The notes under the pieces were generated by a model. That model had not been told where the DNA came from. It did not search any database and was given only the letters and a program-made list of their open reading frames with translations. Shown here in pieces: positions 1 through 11,766 of a stretch of 28,950 nt of DNA (the stretch's first letter is position 1; every line of letters begins with the position of its first letter). The stretch lies in contig JBAMDO010000387.1 of the NCBI GenBank assembly GCA_037074765.1, positions 1-28,950 on the forward strand, given 5' to 3'. This stretch comes from Mansonella perstans. Lineage: Eukaryota; Nematoda; Chromadorea; Rhabditida; Onchocercidae. The position numbers and the translations under genes were made by a program.

Positions 1-367
1 TAATTTTTCAATTTTGTCACAGTTGCCTAATGAAATTTTTGATAATCTTAAAGAAATTTAAGCACATCAATTAAATTTTGTTTTTTCATTGAAATTAGGA
101 ATGGAAATAATTATGTTAGCATCAATGATGATATCAATCTTTCCTTTTTTAATATGCTTTTCTTGACAGGGTAATATTTGTGTTTTTAAATTTTTATTTC
201 TTTTTTTCCATCTGAGAAAATTATCATGAAGAATTGAGAATCGGAAAAAAACTTAAGAATTTGAGATTTCACGCATAAAGTGCCAGTATATTTCTTACTT
301 TGTTTTTTTTTTCAAAAATACAAAAGTTAACTTCAATCATGGAATAATTGTTAAATGAATATTTCAG
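1..367. other. Probable intron of the PTR gene, no exon recognised
   Basis: AT-rich sequence before the first recognisable exon of the patched-related gene. It ends in a good 3' splice site (TTTCAG, 362-367). The next exon starts in mid-protein, with one base completing a split codon, so this stretch is most simply an intron of a gene that begins upstream of the window. I see no coding block in it. Confidence 0.5.
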
Positions 368-3300
368 CCATTTCTCCCAAAAACATTGGAATTTACTTTC
401 GCGATTTATTATTTCCAAAATTGGCTTACCAATTATCATTGCTATGCAAGTAATTTTATATGTTGTTGCTACTGTGGGTATTTTGAATATTAAAACGAAC
501 TTTGATCCCAGTAATACATTCCCATCCGATTCAACGCTAATCAAATCCATCAATATTGTTGATTATATTTATCGTGAGGTAAAAAATAATTTCATAAAAA
601 ACTTTTATTCACAAAAATGATTAAATTACTTCAGAAAGGAATTTTTTTCCTTTACTTTTTAAATTGTTTTTTATGTGCTAAAAAATTTTTCGCGCTAGCT
701 AATTTTTATTAAATAATCAAAGTTAAATTTGAAGTGATAATAATAGTGATAGCAGTGACAACAGCCTCGATAACAATAACAACAGCAGTAATAATGACAT
801 AATAATGATAACGAAAATAGTTACAGTAATAATAATAATAACAATAATAATAGTACACAGTAATAATAATATAATAATAATGATTGTAACAAATTTATAA
901 TCATCTGAAAAAATTTCCATAGAAATTTCACTTCCCATAAATTTTAGTACGCACCAGTAGTTTTAATCGTCCATAATCCACCTGATATTAGTAATACTTT
1001 GCAATATCACGAATTTATGGAATTAATTAACAAGCTGGAACAACTTCCGAAATCATACGGACCAGACCGAACGTTACTATGGCTTCGAGATTATGTTAAA
1101 GTAAAATTTTCCATTTTTAGCTAAGAAATGAATTTCTGAATTAAAATTTGCCATTTGTAATAATTATCACTACTATAAATGCGAACTATATTGCCAAAAT
1201 AATTTTGTTAAAATAATTAATTTAAATAGTAATAGTATAACTGTCAAAATATTTGAAACGAATTGCTATTGCATTTGTTGAAAGCGTTCCTTTCTTTCGC
1301 ACTAAGTAAGCATTTGAACATTATGGGAACATTTTAAATTAATTACATTTATTGCATAATGTTTTTTCTCGCGTTTTTTTTCTCTTTTACTGCTAACGAA
1401 TTCACTATGAAGATATTAATAGTAAAAAAAAAAGAAAATAACAAATATATATTGCATAATGAATTATTTAGTCATTTGACAAAATTTAAATTGGATGAAA
1501 TTTGAAAAAATTTCCAAATTCCTTTTCAAGTAATAGCAACAAGCTTAAATGTAGCTGTAATGATGAATGTACCATTTAACTTTGTTATAAGTGCATTTTG
1601 TAAAATTTTAAAGTATCATACTAAGAATGCAAATGAAAAAGTTAAAATTTTTTCACTTTGAAAATTTTTTTTTTCAGTATTTTGAAGAGGAAAAGGAAAG
1701 AGCTGGCTTGCATAATATATCTCTTAGCTATGAATATTTACCCGAATTTTTCACTAAAAAATTTTTTGCTGATAAGAATGTTTTGCAGTACCATATCGTT
1801 AATGGGCATGTTATTTACACATTATTTGAATCTGTTCTTATCATTTCATAACTTAGTGTTACTATCTATTGAATTTAATATTAAACAAGCTGAGATGCAA
1901 GCATAAGCTGCAATTGTAAAATGATTTCGAATGTATATTGATAGAAATCCAGCAGCTATATAATTAATTCTACTGGTGGAAAATTTTTTGTGAAGCTTTT
2001 CCATCATTATATTAGGGCTGAAATTCTCCACAGATTATGATGTGATACGATAATGCAGTATGACAATTTAATACGATTGCATATCTGATATGTTTTATTT
2101 CATTTTTGAAAAATTAACAACAATATTTTGTTTTCTTGATTACATGACATTTTCGCTTAAGTAACTATGTACAGAAAGATTTTAACATTGAATATGAATT
2201 TTTGACCATTGGTACAATTCAGTGTTAAAAATAAAGCACTGTTTGATGAAATCCAAAAAAATCTAATTCAATTATTGCACTATCAATTTAAGAAGCTCAG
2301 TTGTCGTTGATAGCTTTTCGTTTATTTTGGTTTCACGCGGATCAGATAGATGGACACAACGAGCCGAATTTATTGGTTTGTTTTGACAGAATTTAAAATT
2401 TAAATTAAATTAAAAAAATGGAAGAGAAGCAAAAGCATCGGATATAAACTACTAAATTGATTGTATATACATATATATATATAATTAAAATTCTTTTAGA
2501 TTTCAAGCGGAACGAAAAGATGGATAAAACATAATATATATATGTAGTTTTTCAAGCGTAAAATTTAAAGCCCTAGCAGGAATTTTAATTTGATTACTTC
2601 TACGTAGAAACCTAAAATAGAATACAATATAATCAGTAACTCGAAATAGAACACATAACAGTAGCGTTATAAAGCAGAAAAGATTCAAGTAATTACTGAA
2701 GCAGAATACATTCAGAATTAAACCAAAATAAGACGAAGGGTAACCAAGTAATGACCAAAAATAGAGCACATTTCGAGTAGAAGCCTCAAATTGAATGTGC
2801 ATTTTGAGCGTTCAAATATTAATTTAAATTACTTCATTAAAATAATCGAAACTTGATTAAAATTATCGAAACTTGATCAGATCAAGATAAAATTATCACT
2901 ATATTAATTAAATTATATACGCGTGCATACAGATTTAGATGCAAACATACATGCTTCTGAAAATGCAGACTTTCTTATAATTTTATTCCATATATAATTT
3001 TAATTTTTTGATTCAAATGTCATTAATAAATTTGCAGTTGTATAATTTTTTGGTTTAATTAGTAACGCACTAAACTAAAAGTAGATAAACCATTTCGTTA
3101 CATATAATTTTTTTAAATTGAAACATTTTAGATCCAATTCGATCTGTTTTGGACGAATATCCCCAATATAATGTGACATTATTTGATTATGATGGTACAA
3201 TTTTCGATTTGATATCAAATGTTAAGGTAATACGATAGAAAATTTTCATTTATAAATATCTATTAAGGCAACTAATTTCTATTTTAAACTTTTCCTTCTC

Positions 3301-5025
3301 TAAAATACATTTATTGAGTTTTGTTTTGATTAAATTTGATCAAAATGTAATTCGATTGAAAACAATGATCATATGGAAAATTTAATCTCTTAAGCCATAT
3401 TGTAGCTAATCTGTTACTGTAACTGCCAGATTTTTCAGACTAAAAAGCAGTGTTAATTTAGAAAATACGAACAATTACTTATAACTATTATTCCATTATT
3501 TCTTCCCTCTTCCATCCTGTCTCCAAAAAAAAGCAGAAAAAAAGGAGGACTTTGCGTATTTTGCTAACATTATTTCAAACATTTAAATTTTTATTGATCT
3601 GATAATTGCTGTGCTTATTTATCTTGTGATAACATCAAATTAGTAATAAAACTAATAAAATTCTATTAATTACAAATATATATAAGAATTCCTTCTGAAA
3701 AAAAACAAATACTATTAAAATTTTAAGCATGAATTGATAAAGGCAGTAATCATTACAATGATTAGTATTACATTGGTCTGCTTCGTATTTACAACAAAGT
3801 TGGCACCAACAATTGTCGCATCACTAACAATTTTTTCAATCTTTTACTGTTAGTTCATTTTTTACTGTTATAATTTATGGTAATTTTTATGAATTTGCAT
3901 GCTGCATAATTAATTCCATCATACGTTTTTTTTTTACGTTAATAGCAAAATAATATTTATATGATAATTATTATAAAAATATAATTATTATAAATGTGAC
4001 AATTTTTAAATGATAGCAGATGATGTAGAATCTTTGTTATAAGCTTGGTTAATTTTATCAAAATTATGCTACTTTTTCAGTTTATATTAAAATTTAGTTC
4101 GGTGAAATTGTTATACATCATTTTGGTGCAAGAATTGCAAGAAATTCTGGATCATTTCAGGTATGATGGGAATTTTAAGCTTTCTTGGCCTTGATTTGGA
4201 TCCAATGACGATGATTATTATAATAATTGCTATTGGATTCAGTATTGATTTTACTGCTCATACATGCTATCATTTTTATCATTCCGACAAGTCCCCATAT
4301 GTTTCCAACAAATGCATTAAGTCGAGGATACGTAAACTTGCTGATGTTTATTTTATCATTGGTGAACCGATCATTGAGGTTCATTCACAATTCATATTTT
4401 GAATTTAGTAAAATTAATTGCTAGAAAACCGCGCAAATTTCTAACCTAAATAATTAAATCATCATTTTTGGATATTAATGAAATCGTTGGAAGTTTACAA
4501 TTTTAAATCAGTTCAGTACAGCTTTTCTTTTTTTGCAATTTTTTTTTTTCAGACTAATTAATGAATTAGTGTTACAATAACTATATGAATGTATCAAATG
4601 CACTTTTTTTCCTCTACACTTGTTGAATTTTTACTTAATTTTATCTATATCTGCTTTATTAGCATTCTACTTCTCTAGTAACTAAATTCATTATTTCATT
4701 ATAAATTAAGTTCTGTATTAAAAAAATTAGTACTTTTCTTCAGCACTGTTATTATTATTTTCTTAATTAATAAATTTTGTTCTGATTTTCTTTTTTTTTT
4801 TTTCAGGCTGCTACATCAACTATCTTATGTATGTTACCTATATTTGTTATTTCCACCGAATCTACTAGATCGCTTGCTAAAACAATTGTGGTAGTAGTAT
4901 TGCTGGGTGTCTTTCATAGCATGATAATAGTACCCGCAATACTATCACGACGTTGTAGGAAAACGGATAAAGTAATCATTACATCACACTGCCATAGTAT
5001 TATTATCAAATCGGGATCCCTGTGA
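368..5025 (+). CDS. Patched-related (PTR) family transmembrane protein, C-terminal half (5' end outside window)
   Basis: Eight exons: 368-578, 948-1100, 1678-1787, 2293-2375 (or from 2314), 3132-3226, 3728-3848, 4161-4378, 4807-5025. Together they give about 402 residues in consistent phase, ending at TGA. They match the second half of nematode PTR proteins, relatives of Patched/NPC1 of the RND permease superfamily. In order: a membrane segment (GLPIIIAMQVILYVVATVGI), an extracellular loop with NPPD, PDRTLLWLRDY and YLPEF, then RWTQRAEFIDPIRS and NVTLFDYDG, then a cluster of membrane segments with GLDLDPMTM and the signature GFSIDFTAH, where the Asp lies in the membrane as in RND proteins. 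It ends with a short basic tail after PAILSRRCRK. PTR proteins of worms are linked to moulting, cuticle and membrane sterol or lipid traffic; a role for this copy is inference. The fourth exon boundaries are the least certain part. Confidence 0.85.
735..900. repeat. Degenerate AAT/GAT/AAC trinucleotide repeat in PTR intron
   Basis: Dense imperfect AAT, GAT, AAC and AGT triplets lie inside the intron between exons 368-578 and 948-1100. Read on the minus strand this gives a fake hydrophobic Ile/Leu frame. It is a simple-sequence tract with no coding signal. Confidence 0.75.
2376..3131. other. Long intron of the PTR gene
   Basis: The intron opens at GTTTGT after the codon base G at 2375 and closes at TTTTAG before 3132; the split codon reads Asp. 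It holds a short TA-rich tract near 2464-2485 and otherwise unremarkable AT-rich sequence. An open frame on the minus strand (2503-2802) is hydrophobic but has no family signature. Confidence 0.6.
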
Positions 5026-6275
5026 TAAGATTAAACATTTGCTGTTTACTTTTCTTTGATAATAAAATAAAAATAAAAATATCATTTACAATTAAGAATT
5101 TCATTTTCTTTGCCTACTTTGTGTTTTCTAAAAAATTATTAAAATTAAAATTTTTCGTTTTGAAAAAATAATCCAATATTTTTTTTTTTTTTTGTCACAT
5201 TTCTTAATTGTTATTGTTTCTAAAGAATTTTCGTTATTTTAACGTATGAAATTTAAGGAAATTAACATTTATTCTAGGGCAATATTTGAGTGATCCATAA
5301 GAAACCTAAAAGTCCCTACCCAAATCCATGTTAAATTATTGATTTGAACTCTGAACTTTGCACTCTAAACCTGATTCTTTATTTTCTTCTATTAATTAAC
5401 AATGATTGTTTCGTCATCAACATGAAGCAAAATAAGATCTTGTTACAATTTAAAAGATCAAAATAAAGAATGCATTTGTTCAATGAATTTAATGAATTTG
5501 GAGCATGAGAGATGGACTACGAGAAAATGTTGAAATACTATCAATTATGATTGTGGTAGAGAATGAGAAAGAAAGAAAGAGCGATATAGTGGAAGAAAAA
5601 TAGGAAAAAGATTGAAAAGAAAACGAAAAAACTACAGATGATAACATATGACGAATTGAATGGAGATTATTGAATAGACAAGCAGAGACTAGTAAAATAT
5701 TTTAAAATGGATATATTAAAAAATAAAAAGAAACACATTATGGCTGAGAGATCCATAGTGAATAGAGAAAGTTGATGAAAATAACGAAGAAACAGAACAG
5801 TAATCTGATATTAAGAAGGAAATAGAAAGAGAGGCAGAGATTGTTGTAGACAATATTTTGGCAAAGAATAAGAGTAATTAAGAAAATAACATTACTGTGA
5901 AAGAAACGATAAAGATTGATAAGAATGGAAAGAAAAACATTAGTTGAATTGAGAAATGTCTCAACAGCTACGATAATTTTAAAATATTCCCGGTGCATGT
6001 ACGAATTGCGATTTTGAGTGCTTTTTGCGGTTTTTCTATTGTATACTTTGGATTTTACGTATAGATGATAAAGGAATCAAAGAATATTGAGAAATGAAGC
6101 ATAAGAGGCATAGCTGTCACTTATAGTTGTAATAATAATAATAATAGTAATATTATAGTTGTAGTAGGATAGAGAAATTTTAATGGAATATTTAAATTTT
6201 ACAGATCTCTATAAATCCTTATGCTAAAGTCAGCAATGAATATTTGGCATTTTCATCTTGATGAAATAATCTGAA

Positions 6276-6338
6276 TAATTATCATATTAGTGTTATTGCT
6301 ATTATCATTATTGTTCTTATTATTATTATCATTATTAA

Positions 6339-6398
<60 letters not shown>

Positions 6399-6500
6399 CA
6401 TTATTATTATTAATATTAGTAAGATTGTTATTATTATTATTATGATCATTATTTTATAATAATTATTGTTATCGTTATTATTGTTGTTATTATTATTCGA
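6276..6500. repeat. (ATT)n microsatellite, pure core 6341-6398
   Basis: A T-T-A trinucleotide array with an uninterrupted core of about 58 bases (about 19 units), flanked by imperfect ATT, ATC and GTT units on both sides. It is intergenic between the PTR gene and MRPL28 and probably varies in length between individuals. Confidence 0.9.
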
Positions 6501-6845
6501 TGAACGAAATGACTTGAGAGGCTTTTATTGATTACTTACACATTTTCAGCCTTTACTTGAAGATTACTTTATTCAACGCTTGGATAAAATATAGGTGTTT
6601 TGAGTGTCCAATTCGATATAAATCATAATCATGCTTTTGACCCTGAAATATCAGTGGATAATTTAGGTTCTTACCTAACCTATAAATTGTAAATTAGGCA
6701 GTTAATTCAAGATTAAGAGATATTTCACTTCATCTGTTACCTTTTGTACATTCATCAGATAATATTTTTTTTTCTTGGTAAAAATGATATTTACAGTTGA
6801 ATAAATACAGTTGATTTCAGCAGTATTTATTTCATGAACAATTTT

Positions 6846-6853
6846 AGATCAGA
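6846..6853 (+). promoter_or_regulatory. Candidate trans-splice acceptor of MRPL28
   Basis: An ATTTTAG acceptor ends at 6847, only 6 bases before the ATG at 6854, and no upstream exon pairs with it. This is what a spliced-leader acceptor looks like in nematodes. It also supports this ATG as the start. Confidence 0.5.
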
Positions 6854-8949
6854 ATGACAAGTTCATGCTTGGTAAAAAATTTGAAGGCTGTGACAAACTT
6901 GGCACCACGTCCGGTAATTACATGGGATCGTGCGGAGCGTATCCGACGAAATAAAGAGATTTGGGACAATAAGAATTCTATTGTACATCGCTTACCGTAT
7001 CATTATAAAAAAAGATACTGGGAGGTATGATTTCGAGTTTGACATACGAGTTTATGAAAAATGAAAAATTTATGAAAAAAAAAAAAAAAAAAACTGAAAT
7101 GAAAAAATGAAATTCACTAATGTAAAGATAGGTAAATAAATGTGATCTTTGTGATGCTTGAGCAAAAATTTGATGGAGTAATGGCAGAAATCCGTGAATT
7201 TCGTGAGTTTAACGAATAATATGAATGAATAGTAATGCTCAAGTAGAAGAAATACGTACGTATTTCTTTATATTTTCTGATGAGATTTTGTGCCACGAAA
7301 TATTTATAGTTGTTGAAAATACGTGTTTTTTTTTAATTTTTGCAGTTTGTACTTAGCGAAGCGAAGCCTGTTCATTATCGAAAACCGACATCCAGATATG
7401 AATGGGATACGAAGCGTCGCATGATGGTAGAAGTTGAGGTTAATTGTTATGATAAATCTTTTAATTATGAACTCTGCATATTTAACATCCTAGTTTACAT
7501 TTTTTAAATTTATCTTCTTACAGTATGGCAGAAAGGAATGGATAATTTTGGAAATTGTAATTAATTTTCAAGCGCTCATTCTTAAAATCTTAGTTAGCTC
7601 TTTCCTAACATCTCATTTCTTTTTTCTTTAATGTTTCGAGTTGAAGAAATTTAGTGATATCTGTATTTTCTGTTAAAAGTTTTGTTTACATTAAATTTGG
7701 GATTATTTATGAAAAATGCGCATTTTACAGGATTATCCAATAATTGGTATTCATCCACCAGAAGCTGATAATGGATTATGGGGTGGCGAAACGGTAGTGA
7801 AAGGTTACATAGAATCGCGTCCTTTTACGAGAAAAAAGGTAGTATGATTAGTTAGAAATTTGACATGGTCTGGATGAATAAACTATCCTACCTTTTAAGT
7901 AATAGATTTGTATTTCAGATTTTACCACGACATTGGGTGCCGCATTTTTTCTTTCCACATTTAAAAAACGTTGTTGCATATTCGGAAGTTTTGGATAAGC
8001 ATATGAAGATTACCATGACAGAACGCACTTGTCGCTTGATCGATCAACATTTTGGACTGGATTTGTATTTGTTAGAAACGCCCGAAATTGATATCTCTTC
8101 AAAGTAATATTTCTTATTTTCAAAAATTACAAATGTCACTGTTCATCAAATTTATTAGTTTTTCATTTAACATTTTTTAGTTGTCAGTTGTTACAGATGA
8201 AGAAGTACTTGTTCATAGTTCGAGACCGTTTATTCATTTTTATAAAGTAGTAAGCTCTGCATTTTGAACTTCTTTCACTTCATTATTAGTTTGACTGTTT
8301 GAAATAGTATTTTCTAGGCTTGGTAATAAATTAAAGCGTGAAATTCTGCTTGTTTTGGCAAAAGGCACTTATTATCCAAATAATCCAGAACGACACAACT
8401 ATATAAGACAAAAATATGCTAATTATGTAATACCACTGGAAGAAGCTGACTGGATTGGTTTGGACTTAAACGAAGCATGCAGGTTTGATATTTATGTTGT
8501 TTTCATTGAATTATAATTTTCAGTTGAAACTTGAATTTGGAAATAGGAGTTAGAAATGGATGTGCCGGTGCACTTCTTATTTATCGCTTTCTTTGTTTTG
8601 CAAAACACAGAATACAGATATTCTTTATTCTAGCTTTTTTAATGTTCCCTTCATTTTTTTTCAAAGAAATCTAAACTTCTTGAAATACGAAACGAAGCTG
8701 TTACTAATGTTGAAATAGTTATGTTTATAGCAATATCATTTCAGAAAGCTGCAAGAAATTGAAGAAAGTATCAAACCGATGCCGGAAAAGTATAAATTTG
8801 AGCTTGATCTAGTCAAACGACTGGCAAGTGGTGAGGAGAATCCGGATCATGACAAAATAATTAAGGAGTTGGAATCAGAATCAACTATTGGTCAAAAAAC
8901 AAGGAAGCTGATGCAAATGGCAAGGCGACAGAAAAAACTGATTAATTAA
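6854..8949 (+). CDS. mrpl-28: Mitochondrial large-subunit ribosomal protein bL28m (MRPL28)
   Basis: Six exons: 6854-7024, 7346-7438, 7731-7838, 7919-8103, 8318-8482, 8745-8949. They give 308 residues with all phases agreeing and a TAA stop. Diagnostic blocks shared with animal MRPL28 are RLPYHYKKRYWE, KPVHYRKP, IIGIHPPEADNGLWGGE, YSEVLDKHMKITMTERTCRL, IDQHFGLDLYLLETP, LKREILLVLAKG and IPLEEADWIGLDLNEA. The protein is a structural component of the mitochondrial 39S ribosomal subunit. The N-terminus (TSSCLVKNLKAVTNLAPRP) is basic with no acidic residue, which suits a mitochondrial import signal. The family is about 256 residues in human; the extra length is at the N-terminus and in a charged, Lys/Glu-rich C-terminus. 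TRMT10 follows 672 bases downstream on the same strand. A possible 33-nt cassette exon lies in the second intron. Identity is firm. Confidence 0.95.
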
Positions 8950-9621
8950 ATTTTGAATGCATGTTGATTGTGATAATATTGATTGTTGATTGTAATTAAT
9001 TGTGATTTTATTAATATCCGTGTAATATTATTCCGTAATGATATGTATATATAAATCATTTTAGACAATGATAGGAATTTTATGGAAAAATTTAGCTCGT
9101 CTTATATTCTGTGAAGCTAACAAAAATGATGGTATTATATTTAAGCAGTTTGGAATCATTAATGACTAACATTTGACTTTCCCAATTTCTTGATTTTCTG
9201 CAACTGATCTTATTTAATCATGAATGGTGTAACTTCATTTAACAGTGTTTCACATTTCAGTTCTTTCAAATCGAAGTCTGATATTTCATTGTTCCTCAGA
9301 TAGTTTAAAAAGAAAATAATTAAATTCCAGTCTTGCATCTTTTGAACACCGATCATGTCGTTGTTTTTTATTATATCTGAGCAAAAGCGAGTTCTGCTTT
9401 TTGACTTTTCCGCACGACATCTTTTACTAGTGGTTTTTTTATAATGCTTAAAATTGGAATTATCGGATTTTAATGTACGACAAGAAAGGTGTGGCAAATA
9501 ATAATAACGAATTGGAAATAGCGGATAGTGATCATAATTAAAGTTATGCTCTTTGTGTATTTATTTAGATATTCATTGCTTACTTAATTCAGGTTTTAAT
9601 TACATCAATAGGGTGTTTTGA
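8950..9621. other. Spacer between MRPL28 and TRMT10
   Basis: 672 bases of AT-rich sequence hold the MRPL28 3' end and the TRMT10 leader. No canonical AATAAA is seen close to the MRPL28 stop; TATAAA in a TA-rich stretch near 9047-9055 is a possible variant signal. A minus-strand open frame at 9210-9497 shows no family signature. Confidence 0.5.
9591..9621 (+). promoter_or_regulatory. Candidate trans-splice acceptor of TRMT10
   Basis: An AATTCAG acceptor ends at 9592, 29 bases before the ATG at 9622; a second, weaker AG ends at 9611. No upstream exon pairs with either. This suits spliced-leader addition to a downstream operon member or to a stand-alone gene. Confidence 0.4.
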
Positions 9622-11766
9622 ATGACCGATTCGGAAAGGTGTATGTTCGAAGGCAAATCGGGAACAGTTAGTGAAAGAGAACTGCAATCAAGTGGAAATG
9701 TTATAGTACGACAGATAAAAAGTGATGATAGGGATATGGATCGAATTTCGGTTGATACAGACATCACTCAAATAGAAAAATGTCTATCTAAGAAACAAAT
9801 GCGAAAGTTAGTTGAATTTTTATTGAAAAATTTTTAAAAAAAATTAAAATATGTTATTGATAGGATTTTGTTATGCTCAACAAATAAGCGAAGATTTTGG
9901 TGAATTTGATTCATTTAATTAATGTTGATGGTACAGAAGAGTACATATGGTATATTGTTATTTCGATTAATCTATTTTTAGTGCATTTAGAATGAATATG
10001 TTTGTTGCAATTTTGCAGTTTCAAAAACATATAATTTAATTTTTTTTTTTTTTGAGGTTGAGAAAAGAGCAGGAAAAGTTATCCTGCAGGAAAGGCAAGC
10101 GTGCTAGAGAAAGAATGAGGAAAAAAATGGAACGTGCTGCACAACGTGAAGCTGGTTATGTGAAACCCAAACGGAAACATTTAAGGTTAAAAATATATTT
10201 CATTTCGTCTACTAACTTTTCAAATTTTTCACACTTATCGATATATTTAATAATTATTTTAATGTAAATCCTGGTTATAGTCGAATGGAAGATTCAAACT
10301 GTAAGCAAAGGATTGCTATCGATATGCAATTTGAATCTTTGATGAGGCCGAAAGACATTCGTCATCTTTTTGTTCAGTTGGCCCATGCATATGCTGTAAA
10401 CCGTCGAGCTCAAAATCCTTTGCAGTTGAGCGTTGTAGGCTTTTCTGGTGCTCAAAATAAGGTTTTTTTTTTTGTTAGTATTTGTTAGGTATTAAAAATA
10501 TCGTATTGTATATACGAAATTTTTAAGTTAATTGCTTATACTGATTTGAAATGAAAACTTTATTTCCAGCTATTTTTTAACAATCCAAACAATCATCACT
10601 GGGATGTGATCTTCGAAGAGCAACCTCTGGATGCAATATTTGACAAAAATGAGATTGTCTACCTGACAGCGGATTCGGAAAATTCATTGCAAACACTTGA
10701 TGGTTCAAAAGTGTAGGCTTATAATCTCTTTTCATTTTGAGCTACCCTTAATGCACCAACCAGATCAATATTTTAGAGTATTTTTTTTTTTTTTTAGATT
10801 AGTAATTTTAAGCGTCTGTCCTTCTGTTTGGGATATGATGAAATGCGAAGAAAGAACTTCATTTAATTAAGTTCATTTCTAATGAGTATTATTAAAGTCT
10901 TTGGACTATATCAAAACTCTATATATCAGTTTTATTTTGACACTCTTTCACTCTCATTTCATTTTTTTATAAAACTTGGAATATTTTGCTTTGTTTTTTA
11001 GTTTCTTAAAATTGTTTACTTAAATGAAGAAATCATTTAGATATGTTATTGGTGGTTTACTAGATCACAATGCTCTCAAAGGGCACTGCTTAAAATTAGC
11101 AAAAGAAAAAGGATATGCGCATGCTCGATTGCCTATTGCTGAAAATCTTATATTGCAAACAAGAAAGGTGATGAAATTTCATCGCTTATCTCTAGCTCAG
11201 AAATATAGTAATGATGGTATTTGTTAGGCATCTCTGTTTGGAATTTTATGATGCTTCTGCAAATTTCATCTGATAATTTTTATATTGCTTGAAATTATGT
11301 TGCTTGAGTTGTTGAAGAATTGCAACTGAGTTACAATTTTTCAACTGAGTTGGAGATAAGGATTTTTGTTCAGAATTTCAAGCGCTGATGCTAGTGTAAA
11401 ATTCAAGCAACACAATCCATCTGTTGAAACGAATATAGCAGCAAAATGGCTGACGTTAGAAATTTCATCCTAGTGATTCACATTTTATGTAGTTTTAGCT
11501 TTTTGAAAATATTTAGTGCAAAAGAATGTAAATATCATTGTAGCATGTTTCAGGTGCTAACGGTTAATCAAGTTTTCGAAATTCTATTACGCTATACGGA
11601 AAATCAATCATGGAAGAAGTCATTTCTTGAGGTGATTCCCAGGAGAAAAGGGATCATTGATAATAGCAAATGTTCTAGAATTATAGAAAATAATGATAAT
11701 ATCGAGGAAGAGAAGAATGTTATAACTGAAAATGTTGATGAATCCAACGGAAATTGGGTTGATTAG
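9622..11766 (+). CDS. TRMT10A: tRNA (guanine-N1)-methyltransferase, Trm10/TRMT10A type (SPOUT fold)
   Basis: Six exons: 9622-9806, 10057-10185, 10281-10461, 10570-10712, 11041-11167, 11554-11766. They give 325 residues with matching phases and a TAG stop; human TRMT10A has 339. Family landmarks in order: [13 protein letters not shown] then a Lys/Arg-rich stretch (tRNA binding); [11 protein letters not shown] and [50 protein letters not shown], where Asp221 corresponds to the proposed catalytic Asp; HARLPI; and [25 protein letters not shown]. Trm10 enzymes methylate N1 of purine 9 in tRNA using SAM. The acidic N-terminus lacks an import signal, favouring the cytosolic or nuclear A type over mitochondrial TRMT10C. 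The C-terminal 45 residues are acidic and Asn-rich. The exon-2 acceptor is TTTGAG, an uncommon form. Confidence 0.93.

Larger units (their letters stand above)
5026..6853. other. Intergenic: PTR 3' flank, purine-rich stretch and ATT microsatellite
   Basis: A candidate polyadenylation signal AATAAA lies at 5061-5066, 36 bases after the PTR stop. From about 5470 to 5960 the plus strand is unusually rich in A and G with little T or C. From about 6276 to 6500 it is a TTA/ATT repeat. The last 300 bases lead into MRPL28. I see no exon with family similarity here. Confidence 0.6.

Noticed and set aside
723..938. Minus-strand frame of repeated Ile, Leu and Val
   Set aside because: It is the translation of a trinucleotide repeat in an intron.
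2503..2802. 99-residue minus-strand open frame rich in Phe, Leu and Tyr, resembling a membrane protein
   Set aside because: It lies wholly inside a PTR intron in AT-rich DNA, where chance frames are hydrophobic. It has no family motif and no sensible flanking splice sites.
4227..4424. Alternative plus-strand frame overlapping the PTR exon at 4161-4378
   Set aside because: It is a shadow frame; the GFSIDFTAH frame carries the conserved motif and joins in phase to both neighbouring exons.
5738..5998. Minus-strand Phe/Leu/Ile-rich frame
   Set aside because: It is the antisense reading of the purine-rich tract, with no motif or exon structure.
8181..8264. Exon-like open stretch after a TTTTTTAG acceptor in MRPL28 intron 4
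   Set aside because: The direct join of 8103 to 8318 rebuilds the conserved segment seen in other MRPL28 proteins; including this piece would interrupt it.
11446..11553. Open frame with a signal-peptide-like start fused upstream of the last TRMT10 exon
   Set aside because: The upstream part is intron: the TTTCAG acceptor at 11553 and the phase-0 join to 11167 restore the conserved [12 protein letters not shown] motif.
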